Shown: in pieces, positions 21,190 to 31,055 of the stretch
How positions within the stretch are numbered: the first letter of the stretch is position 1
Layout: each line of letters begins with the position of its first letter
Source: Cocos nucifera
Taxonomy: Eukaryota; Streptophyta; Magnoliopsida; Arecales; Arecaceae
Length of the DNA: 64,000 nt
Assembly (NCBI GenBank): GCA_006176705.1
Contig: QRFJ01003083.1
Coordinates: 1 to 64,000 of the forward strand
Reading direction: 5' to 3'
Notes under the pieces: generated by a model
Database searches by the model: none
What the model saw: the letters and a program-made list of their open reading frames with translations, nothing else
What the model was told of the DNA's origin: nothing
Program-made: the position numbers and the translations under genes

Positions 21190-22408
21190 AGGTGGTTCAA
21201 GTTATGGTGGGGCTCTCGGACTATCTTCTCTCCTCTCCAATCGGTGCTTGATGAATTGGTCTAGCCAACCTCTCTTAATCAATGCTTCAATCTCGTCTTG
21301 AAGCTGGATGCATTCTTTAGTATCGTGACCATGGTCACGATGGTAAAGGCAGTACTTATTAGGATTGCACTTGGTCGGCTGAGTTTGTATCTTCCCAGAC
21401 TCTGCCAGCTGCTCCCTTATCTCCATTAGCACCTATGTCTTTGAGGCATTCAAGGGAGCATAGTTGTTGAATCTTCTGGGAGGGGAGTTGTATCGGATCC
21501 TCTAATCTGGGCTTCCTTATCGACGAGATCATGAAGGAGTTTGGACTCATCTATGCTCGGGAGGGGGAGTTTGAGAGTGTGGTCGAGCTTCACTCGGCTT
21601 TCTTTCAGGTGCGGATCGGTTGGGTTCACCAGCTTGCTGCTCTCTTGTGGCCTTGTCATCCTTCAATTTGAAGGCTTCTTCCACCCAGGCATAACCTTCA
21701 GCCTGGGCTAACATATCAGCAAAATTTTTAAGGTAATTTCTTTTCAGAAAAGATAGAAGATCATTTTTTCGAAGGCCATCCTTTAGTGCGGCCATAGCTA
21801 TAGATTGGTCTAGATTTTGGACCTCCAATGCAGCAGCATTAAAATAGCTAACATAAACTCGAATTGACTCTTCCTCCTACTTTATGTTGATTAGAAAATT
21901 CGAACCTCATCTTGGATGTCGGTTGCTTATAAAATGAGCCACAAAGTGATGGCTTATTTGATCGAAAGAGAAGATCGTACTTGGCTTAAAGCTCGAGTAT
22001 CAGTTTCTTACTGCTTTCTTCAAGATAGATGGAAAAGCTCGATGCAGGATGGCATCTGACATGCCATGAAGCAGCATCATCATTTGGAAGGCCTCTAGGT
22101 GGTCGATCGAATTAGAGGTCCCGTCATAGGTCTTGAATTGAGAGAGCTTGAAGTTCGACGGGATTGGTTCTTTCATGATTTTGACAGACAAAAGGAGGAT
22201 CGATGGACATATCATCATGATGAGTCGGGGCGGCATGGCGGTGCTCCCCAATCTATTGGTTCATGTCTTGAAGTTTCTAATTGAGAGTATCATCTTGATC
22301 ATGGATCTCTGAAGGTCACTGACTGTAGATGGAAAAAGTCTCCTTCGAAAAAGAATCATTATTAGAATAGGAGCTCCCTGCTCTCTGCTTCACCTTTTCG
22401 GAGATGAT
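21190..22408 (-). pseudogene. T1 gag, main part
   Basis: Minus-strand Tat-type gag downstream of the C2 insertion. Segments seen include LSQFKTYDGTSNSIDHLEAF (about 22165-22106), MAALKDGLRKNDLLSFLKRN (about 21790) and AEGYAWVEEAFKLKDDKAT. The Cys/His nucleic-acid-binding box is YCLYHRDHGHDTKEC (about 21350-21306), followed by IQLQDEIEALIKRG. It ends at about 21202 and runs straight into the hairpin array, so protease and the rest of pol are deleted. Several frameshifts are present. Gag makes the particle, and this copy is dead. Confidence 0.8.
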
Positions 22409-22413
22409 GGATC
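22409..22413. repeat. C2 target-site duplication, left (GGATC)
   Basis: GGATC directly precedes TGTTAGATATATG, and the same five bases follow the 3' LTR at 33324-33328. The flanks rejoin T1's gag when C2 is removed. Confidence 0.9.
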
Positions 22414-23735
22414 TGTTAGATATATGTGCCCTAGAAGCCAAAATTGGCTGACACTTGTAATACACTTCTAGGGGCAAAATTGTAATTTTGACTATAATTA
22501 ATGAAACGGGTTATTTTCTATCACACATGTGTATTTAGTGTCTGTGATACATCCTTTGAGTTAATGGTAATGATAATTCATATTTTCAAGAGTTGAAAAT
22601 TTAAGACATGAATAATCATTATTAACTCATAAACAGCTCCCGACCATAGGATCATCACGAGGATGGTGATTGATCCGGAAGGTTGGTGTACGATCGCTTC
22701 TCTTTAGTAGATGAGTCTTGAGTCTACGGTGTGGAGACACCGGAGCGAGAGTACAGGTACTCGTTAGAGAACGAGGGCACTGAGCGTGACCACCTCGAGT
22801 AGTCATTAGGAAGTCTACCTTCTCGTCAATGACTGACTCGATGCTGCAGTAGTGTGTCTGGTTCTTTGACCTGAGATGCATCGGCAGTTCACCTTGAGGG
22901 TGTTATAGTTTGACTACACCATTACTCGGTCTCCTAGCCATATGGAACCCTGAGGTGTATGTTGGCTGTGACATGTTCATTGTAGGAACTGGATTGCATC
23001 AAGATGGGATCTATCTACCTCGGTGGTAGAGGAGTAGCCCTATGATGATCATGAGAATCAAGTCCTGAAGCCCATGGCCATGGCAGAATGAAATAATAGA
23101 AAGAGTTTCTATTTAGATTTTCACATTGGACTCGAATCGAATGATTACATCATATGACAGAGACTAGGGTTTGACGAGTTCACCTTAACCCTAATCTGAT
23201 CGGGGCTCAAGATAGAAGAATTGAATCACACAGGTAGCTGCACCAAGAGGTTCACATTCAGCTCTGATGGGTTGCCACCATATACTGCTAGGTGTCACTG
23301 ATGGATTTTGGGAGCAATTAGAATGATTTAGATGATCGATCATTCTAGCTGTTCGAATCAGAAGAGTTCTGATCCATCGAAAGGAGTTTCGATGATGTCT
23401 ATGATAGAGATCATGACATATCCCATTACCATGCAGAACTGAACCTAACTGGGTCACACAAATAAGGGTTTGAATCTGGTGATCATCAATTGAACTGATC
23501 TAGTTCAATTGATCTGAATGAGATTTAATTAGGTTCAAGGAAATCGTGCTAGCACTCGATTGAACCTAACGTTCTTCTTTTACTATCATAAATAAGTTGT
23601 CCTGACTGAGCCAAAGGAGTTTGTGCTCAATCAGAGGCCTTCATATGGTCTGACTAGAGGTTGTCCAAGTCAGAATAGGTTGTCTTATTTGTAAGATATT
23701 ACCTGCCATTTTTGGTCACCTGCCATTTCTTGTTC

Positions 23736-23803
23736 TTTGACTTTGGTCAAAAGTCTACCTTTGACTGGTCAAACATTGACCATTCACCCTTTGACTTTTG
23801 ACC
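23736..23803 (+). promoter_or_regulatory. W-box cluster in C2 5' LTR
   Basis: Five plus-strand TTGAC cores and two GTCAA cores within 68 bp, about 305 bp upstream of the TATA box. Tobacco Tnt1 and Tto1 show that copia LTRs can be stress-inducible through short promoter repeats. WRKY control here is inferred from motif density and conservation among copies. Confidence 0.6.
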
Positions 23804-24024
23804 ACATGTCATGCACCTATTGGAGAGCTGGTGGGGGCCTGTCCCCCTGCCAGAACCTGGCAAGGAGAAGGGCGCACGCCAAGGGTGGCGTGAGCCCAAG
23901 TAGGAGGCGCCTAGGAGTCCTTGTTGGACAAGGACTCCACCTCCCTTTTGGATTCCAATCAGAGTTCTACTAAGAATCCAGTTTGACTGGTCTTAGGTGC
24001 CCTCTAAGGAGGAATCCAGGGGTC

Positions 24025-24119
24025 TCTATTCCAACCAATCAGATTTAGATCTGATTTCACAAAGGGTTGTGATTGGTTGAGAGGAAGAGGAGTTGGATCA
24101 CAAGAGGTCTATAAATAAG
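24025..24119 (+). promoter_or_regulatory. C2 core promoter: inverted CCAAT boxes and TATA box
   Basis: CCAACCAATCAGA (about 24025-24037) and its inverse TGATTGGTTGA (about 24070-24080) flank an AGATCTGA palindrome. TCTATAAATAAGACC follows at 24108. Transcription would start about 30 bp further on, which places the R region in the last 550 bp of the LTR. Confidence 0.6.
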
Positions 24120-24691
24120 ACCCTGCGCCCAACCCTAATCCTAAGTGAGATAGAGATTTCCCACACCCCAAGGCTGCCTCTCCCCTCTTCCTCCATGCCT
24201 AAACTTCTTCTCCTCTTGCTCTCCACGTCCAAAAGGTGTTTTGGACTTAGTTTGGTGCGATTCAGATCAAGGAAAGGCGATCAAAAGCAAGAAGGCTGCG
24301 CTGCTGCAAAAGGACGACTGCAGATCTTCAAAAGAGTTTTGAAGATCCTCCAGATCAGATCCAGATCTGATTTTTGGAGGTGTGATAGAGAAGAAGAGGA
24401 TCTCTAGATCCAACCCAAGTGGATATCGGTAGAGGCCAGGCGCTTGCGTGGCTAAGATCCAGAACCTTCCGCTGCAATCAGGATCATCTACAGGGTAATA
24501 AGATTACCCAAATCAGGTAAATTGAATTTGATTTAATTTATCTTGTTTTATTTTATTTATTAAAATAATAAGAATCAGATCTAAAAAATATCAAGATCTA
24601 ATTGAGATCAAGAGAAAATTTTTGAAATATATCTCTTGATCTAATCAGATCTGGACGAACCTGGACTGGAAAATCAGGATTTCCCTTCAAC

Positions 24692-24710
24692 TGGTATCAG
24701 AGCCATGGTT
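24692..24710 (+). promoter_or_regulatory. C2 primer-binding site
   Basis: TGGTATCAGAGCCATGGTT, two bases after the LTR end. It is complementary to the 3' end of initiator-Met tRNA, the usual copia primer. Confidence 0.92.
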
Positions 24711-26542
24711 CTAGATTGTTTAGATCTGATTTTAATTTTATTTTAATTAGAAACTAAAATGATTTTAGATGTCACATGATATGTGATCAGATCTGAAATC
24801 AGAAAAATTAAAATTAAATGATTTGGATCTAAGAACATGAAGATATGCATGACTAGTTCTAGAATAGAATAGTTCTATAGAATAGTTTTGCATGTCTTTG
24901 ATTTAATATGATTAAATCATATTTTAGATCTTCTTATTTACTATTTTATGATATTATAAGTATTATAATAACATCTGATAAACAGCAAATAAAAATTATT
25001 TAATTTTAAATATCATATGAGATATGATAGATGCATGACTAGACTAATTGTAGAATAGTTCTACATAATTATCTAGATTAGAATTTATTTTGATTAGATC
25101 AATTTAAATCTAATTTTTTAGATTATTATGTGATAATTTAGATCTGAAAAATGCATGAATTGATACATGAGATGTATGCAAAATATGCCTTGATTAGATC
25201 TAAATTTGTATATGAGATATATGATATAGATTTATAACTGTTTTGTAGATTTACATGTTCCTGATTAAGGCGTTCCTCTTGGCCGTCCGGTCATAAGAAC
25301 GAAGAAGGGTTTGAAGGCCCTCTCTTTCCATTCGATGGGGTGTTCTTATGACGTGTAGGAGTGCTGCGTGTTCATCCTTAATCAGAAACCCAAAACTTAC
25401 TTTCTGCAAAACCCTAGATCCTGAAACCCTAGGATTTATTGTGCATATTTTGTTTATGAACCCAACTTAATTAAGAATTAAGTTTATGGAATATTAATTA
25501 GGTCTAAAATTGAGAATTTCAGATCTAAGATATATTCATAATACTGGGTTCGGGCTTGGGTAGCTCAATTAGGTCTAAGCGGTTGATCAAACCAAATCAA
25601 GAGTTGGTTAGATGGGATCAACAATGCTTAAATTGACCAGCCTAATAGGATTAAGTCTGGGTCAAGATCGAGTCACGATCAAGCAAGACCTAATTAGGCT
25701 CAGAGGTTAGAGTCTGGATTATAGGCTAACCCAATTGGTTCTGACTCAACAATTTGGTGTCTAAGGTAAGTTTGGCACAGACGACCGACTGGTTTTTAAT
25801 TGGAAGCTACTCGATCTGAATGCGTTCTTGTGCGAGTTAACGGCATATTCCTTCCACCGGTCTCACTTACTTGGCCATATCTGTTGACACAGTTCTGATC
25901 TGAGGTGGTCAATAATCCGAGCTGACCCATGCCACTAGGTTAGTCATAATTGTTATGACTAAGCCAAGTCTAGTTTAATGAGACTTGAATCAATTCTCCC
26001 TAAGAAAAGATTAAGTCCGAGGTCTTCCACCATTGTAGATGTGCGGGCCCTTCCCGGGGTTGATTGTTCTCGACTGGATACAGTGGCTCAGTTGCACCGG
26101 GAAGACGCAACCATGTTTATTAGGCATTGGATGCTATGGGCTGGAGGATGAGTTGGGCTCAATATTTTGGATACGGTGAGAGACCCAATTAGGAACCCAG
26201 TCTATGCAAATGGTGGGTCTGACTTAACTAAGGAGTGGATCAATATTCTGGATACGGTGAGATTCATGAATTAGAGATCAAGTTTGGGTGCACCATGATT
26301 AGAGAATCATTGAACAAGAGTTGTTCACTCATTGGCTAACCCATCACCAATAACTGTTAGGTGAGGTGATGAGTCAGTTGGTGAGACCGCACCACCCACT
26401 AGAAATCATCAATCACGGAGATTTTCGCATCTCTACAGAGGGAGTGTAGGGTATCCGAGAAAATAGTGGGAGCTAATTTGTTTAAAAATAAAATCCCTAA
26501 ACAAATTGGTCAAGTCAAAATTACAATATCTAACTAGAATCT
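24711..26542 (+). other. C2 untranslated leader
   Basis: 1.8 kb without a coding ORF between primer site and gag. AT-rich to about 25250. A nested stem-loop lies at 25261-25385. Further on comes a conserved block around 25745-25800 (AATTGGTGTCTAAGGTAAG) that also occurs in C3 at 44470-44490 and may be a splice donor or packaging element. No upstream gene was seen. Confidence 0.6.
25261..25385 (+). ncRNA. Nested stem-loop in C2 leader
   Basis: The outer stem is CTGATTAAGG (25261-25270) with CCTTAATCAG (25376-25385), perfect over 10 bp. The inner stem is GTCATAAGAAC (25290-25300) with GTTCTTATGAC (25342-25352), perfect over 11 bp. The hairpin core between holds AGGG/CCCT. It lies downstream of the primer site on the genomic RNA, where packaging and dimerisation signals are found in retroelements. 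That role is inferred; the structure is seen. Confidence 0.6.
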
Positions 26543-27070
26543 TTGACTCTCTACAGGAAAATGTCTGCGTCCAACCCACTGGCACGTATCCTAGACACAC
26601 ATAGACTGACTGGACCTAATTATAAAGATTGGCTCAGGAACTACAAAATTGTTTTGGGTTCAGAGAAGTTAACACATGTTTTGGACCAGGACCCTCCCAC
26701 CTTACCAGCTCGTCCATCCACTGAACAGAGAGCGTCCCTGGAAAAATGGATTGATGAAGACAATAAGGCCAGATACTACATGTTGGGCTCGATGTCTGAT
26801 GAGCTCCAGCGCCAACATGAAGATATCAGGACTGCTCGCCAAATGTTGGCTCACCTGCAGGAGATGTTTGGTGAACAGAGTCGCGTAGCCAAATATCAAG
26901 TCACGAAATGACTTTTTAAGGCTAAGATACGTGATGGGCAGTCAGTCCAAGATCACTGTTTGACAATGATCAAGGACATGGAAGAGCTTGAGAAGCTCGA
27001 TGTGAAGTTGGACTTGGATTTGCAGAACGATATTATTCTGCAATCCTTGACTGATGATATGGCCAATTCA
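26543..27070 (+). pseudogene. C2 gag
   Basis: The start is probably ATG at 26561 (MSASNPLARILDTHRLTGPN) rather than 26543. The open stretch reaches 26911 and includes YKDWLRNYKIVLGSEK and MLGSMSDELQRQHEDI, typical of the copia gag (UBN2/DUF4219-type) fold. A stop at 26909-26911 interrupts it. The same frame continues with VQDHCLTMIKDMEELEKLD and DIILQSLTDD, the standard second half of this domain. Gag forms the particle and binds the genomic RNA. The copy is broken. Confidence 0.85.
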
Positions 27071-28640
27071 GCATGAATTTACCACATGCATAGAGACTCA
27101 CCATTAAATTCCTCTCAGGTGCCGAGAGTCTGTTAATCTAGTGACTAGCTGTTATGCTAGACTCTGTCCCTACTGTAAAAGTTTCTTAGAGGCTACCAGG
27201 AGGGTTCCATCTATTGTCTTTTATTTTGTCGAACGGCTTCTTCACAAAGATACAAGGTGTATGAGTAGAGAGAAAAAGAAGTCTGGAAAAAGCAAAACTC
27301 AAGGCTAAGTACAAGGACTCAAAATGGTATATGAACGGAATCGTGCATGAACTCGAGAATGGAAAATAAGTCACGATGCAAAAGGAAAGTGTTTTCTCCC
27401 ATGCCAAACAGACGACTCGGACCACTTGGAAGCGGTAACTAGCGGACTCATCCTAACTAGCGAACTGGCCACCCTGAAGCAGTACTTACAAAGAAAGGGA
27501 GGAGCGATCCACTCTTGGACTGTAATAGCCTTCTGTCCCGGCTAGTGGATGTTCTATACGCTCTAACGGTTTCATTCTGCATCCACGTAATCGGCGCTGT
27601 GCTCAGGTTCTCTAGTGTGCTCTGAAAGAATGCTGTAGCATCTTCCTAGAAGCTATGGGGTCTAGGATAGCAAGGACGCGTGAGCGCGTATGTGAGACAC
27701 TGACTCCTATACGCGCATCGGTATATGAGGCTATTAAGTGAAAGTTTGTGGCTTTAGGAATGCGGAGTAGCCGTGGGGAAAACATAACCCCTCTCTTACG
27801 TTCAGATAATACTCATATATGGTTTATGTAAGCAATATGTAGTAATATAAAAATAAGAGACTAGTTGTGTACTTCATGTCCCTAACCAGCATAGCAGGAA
27901 TATTTGCATTTCTGATGTGTCGTGCTTAGCGACAAGAGGTTTATGTGATCACCGTGTCTTTAAGGTACCATTGTAGACAGAGTTCGTTTATGTGAAAACA
28001 AATTAAACATGTCGAAATAAGAGATTTCCTTGTTAATTGCCGGTCATTTAATCAGTTGTGAACATATTCCGATGTACCTGAATTTAATGGAACTATCGTT
28101 AGCAACAAAGCGAATTTGTGTAATCCAAAGCTGATCCTATGGAATAGTACCAACACACACCACGATATTTTCGTAAGTTGCACCTGAGATAGGTCGAGTT
28201 ACTCATGGCTCAGAATCCTGGTATAGGAAGTTCCTCATACAAATTGAGAAAAAAATTGGCGTCGAGTATGGAAGCTCCTATTGTGACGTTCCTTGAGTAG
28301 TCATATCTTTCATCACTAAATGTGAAATCTAGTGTCAATCGAGGGCAAAAATTTCCACTCGCAGGCTACAAACTCCTCACATTTTTTGTTGTTTACATGG
28401 TAGAGTGATGCGAAGCCCACAGATCCTTTCCTTCGCTCCGTAGTTCATACTATGCTGTGACAGAACCATTTCAGAATGTGGTGGGCCGGCTTTAGTATGG
28501 CGCGATATATTTTATCTACTTCTATTATCCTCTATTCATCGTTATCGATCTTGTCTAGGTATGGGTGTATGAGATTTCTGTATCTGTATGACACTATAGT
28601 AAGTCTGCAAGCCTAATTGTTGGAGAGCATTCAGATGATC
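27071..28640 (+). pseudogene. C2 gag C-terminus, protease and GAG-pre-integrase region, degraded
   Basis: Little is readable. Around 27255-27430 a Lys/Gly-rich stretch (KKSGKSK) and an AKGKCF segment look like the remains of the CCHC knuckle that normally follows copia gag. The protease active site and the pre-integrase HHCC domain could not be found with confidence. Sequence decay here is worse than in the flanking gag and integrase parts, in contrast to the nearly identical LTRs. Confidence 0.5.
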
Positions 28641-29260
28641 CAAAGAATATTGTTCAGACATGAAGTGTTAGAAATATATAAAAAACAAAGCGTAGGAAAC
28701 ACAATTAAACACGCCCACTCTATATCAACTGAGAACAATGCTTTCTCCCAATCTCGGATCAGATCAAGGGAAGTGAGAATACACTTAGCCGGGAAGTTCC
28801 TTATGACTACATATCTTATGAAAATGGCATAGTCTCTCAATGGACTTCCACCAGGAACCCTCAACTCAACGGGGTTTCAGAACGGAGAAATCGGACTCTA
28901 TTGGATCATGTTCGATCCATGATGAGGCTTCACAGACCCCCTGATTTCCTTTGGGGACATTCATTATTAACTTCAACTATTTACTGATAGGGTTCCCTCT
29001 TAAAACCATTCCTACCACACCGTATGAGATATGGCACGGTAAGAAACCAAGTCTGAGTCATCTCAGAATTTGGGTTGTGCGGCTTATGTCAAAAGACAAC
29101 AAGGCGGACAAGTTAGAGTTTAGGTCCTTTAGAGCTCGATCATAGGATATCCTAAAGAGTCATTAGGATACTATTTCTACATTCCAGAAGACCACAATGT
29201 GATTGTGAGTCGACATGCCGTATTTCTTGAAAAATAGTTTATTCAAGATAGTGGCGTTGG
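28641..29260 (+). pseudogene. C2 integrase, C-terminal part
   Basis: Segments readable in shifting frames are RRNRTLLDHVRSMM (28884-28925), PLKTIPTTPYEIWHGKKPSL (about 28995-29055) and DNKADKLEFRSF. These are classic copia integrase end-of-core motifs. The DDE residues upstream were not identified. Integrase inserts the cDNA into the host chromosome. This copy is inactive because of frameshifts. Confidence 0.75.
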
Positions 29261-30240
29261 AAAGCAGATTAAGCTTGATGAGAAAGTCTCACAAGCAGAA
29301 CGAGCTAAGGACCAAGTGGAACCAAATCAGGTTGAGGCAATAAGAACACTACCTCCTCCACCTCGTAGATCGGAAAGAGTTTCCGTTCCCCTGAAAGATA
29401 CTTAGGTATTATTTCAGAGGATATAGAGAAAATGTTCCTCATAGGTAATTGGTGCTCATGGTTGATGATCCCAAAACTACAACGAGGCGATATCAGATAC
29501 CGAATCTGAGAAATGGCTTGAGGCAATGAAGTCAGAGATTGACTCGATGCACTCAACCAAGTCTGGATCTTGGTAGATCCACCAGAAGGTTATAGTACCT
29601 ATTGGGTGTAAATGGATCTTCAAGAGAAAGATTGGTGCAGATGGGAATGTGGAGACATTCAAGGCTAGACTGTGGCAAAAGGTTATAGTCAACATGAAGG
29701 CATTGACTATCAGGATACCTTTTCCCGGTAGCTATGCTAAAAATCCATCCGCACATTGCTTGCTGTTGCAGCCTTTTCGATATGAAAATATGGCAAAATG
29801 AACGTGAAAACGCATTTCCTAAATGGATATCTTGAGAAGATATCTATATGGAACAGCCGCTAGGTTTTCACATCCAGTGATTACTGATCACAAGGTTTGC
29901 AAGCTGCAAAGGTCCATATATGGACTTAAGCAAGCATCTCGGAGCTGGAACACTCGTTTCAATGATGTGATCAAAAAGTTTGGTTTCACAAAAATGAAGA
30001 GGAACCATGTGTTTTCAAAAGGGTCAGTGGGAGCGCTGTTGTCTTCCTCGTATTGTTCGTAGATGACATCCTCCTTATTGGGAATGATATCCCATGTTGA
30101 CATCAGTCAAGATTGTGGGTTGTCTAAGGAATTCTCCATGAAAGACTAGGTGAAGCATCCTTTATTCTAGGAATTAAGGTCTGATCGGGATAGACCGAAT
30201 AGGATTGCTAGGACTCTCACAGAAAATGTACATAGAGGAA
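29261..30240 (+). pseudogene. C2 reverse transcriptase
   Basis: Copia-type RT in several frames. EAMKSEIDSMH-like start (about 29521), IGCKWIFKRKIGADGNVETF (about 29605-29664), FLNGYLE and IYMEQPLGF-type segment (about 29815-29870), VCKLQRSIYGLKQASRSWN (about 29896-29952), and the active site LFVDDILLIGNDI (about 30055-30093), a normal copia variant of YVDD. RT copies the RNA into cDNA. At least five frame changes make it non-functional. Confidence 0.85.
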
Positions 30241-30489
30241 GTACTAAAGAGGTTTAGTATGGAAAACTCTAAGAGGGATTAATACCCTTCAGACATGGTA
30301 TTTCATTTTCCAAGAAGATGTGCCCCAGCACACCTGAGGAATAGAACGCATGAGCAAGATCCCTTATGCTTCTGCAATAGGAGCTCATGTATGCCATGCA
30401 TTATGTACACGACCTGTATATAGCCCATGCTGTGAGTGTCACAAGCAGATATCAGTCAAAATCCAGTTGAAGAACACTGGACTTCTGTG

Positions 30490-31040
30490 AAAATGTATCC
30501 TTAAGTACTTGAGAAGAACTAAGAGATATGATGTTGGTTCTTTGGTAATGGAGAACTCCAGTTCAGGGATACACAGACTCGGACTTCATGTCCGATATAG
30601 ATGATCGAAAGTCGACATCTGGAAGTCTGTTTGTGTGCAATGGTGGAGCTGTCAGCTGGAAGGTTCCAAGCAAACTGTGATAGCAGATTCCCACCATGGA
30701 AGCAAAATATATAGCTGCATCAGAGGCTGCAAAGGAAGCGTTCTGTACAAGAAGTTTGCTGCAGAAATTGGAGTAATGCCATCAGATGCCATTCCTCTTT
30801 ACTGCGACAACAATGGCGCCATAGCCCTTGCTAAGGAGGCCGAGGTCTCACCCGAAGTCCAAGCACATTGAGCGGCGATATCATCTCATCCGCGATTACC
30901 TTGAGAAAGGTTACGTGTGAGGTCAAGAGAGTCAACTCCACAGATAATGTGGCAGACCCACTTACAAAGCCGTTGGGCCAGCAGAAATCGAACCCACCTT
31001 GAGAAGATAGGGACTTAGACTTGTTAGCCATTGGCTTTAG
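30490..31040 (+). pseudogene. C2 RNase H
   Basis: The copia pol C-terminus. Readable parts are EAKYIAASEAAKEA (about 30698-30740), PLYCDNNGAIALAKEAE (about 30798-30848) and DNVADPLTKPL (about 30941-30975). RNase H removes the RNA template. Frameshifts separate the parts. The 111-codon minus-strand ORF at 31166-30831 is a shadow. Confidence 0.85.
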
Positions 31041-31055
31041 GATAAGTGGGGAGAT
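31041..31055 (+). promoter_or_regulatory. C2 polypurine tract
   Basis: GATAAGTGGGGAGAT directly before the 3' LTR, the standard copia plus-strand primer. Confidence 0.85.

Larger units (their letters stand above)
22414..24689 (+). repeat. C2 5' LTR
   Basis: 2276 bp, TGTTAGATATATG to TTTCCCTTCA. It contains a W-box cluster (23736-23803), inverted CCAAT boxes (24025-24081) and a TATA box (24108-24119). Small ORFs within it have no recognisable product. Confidence 0.93.
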
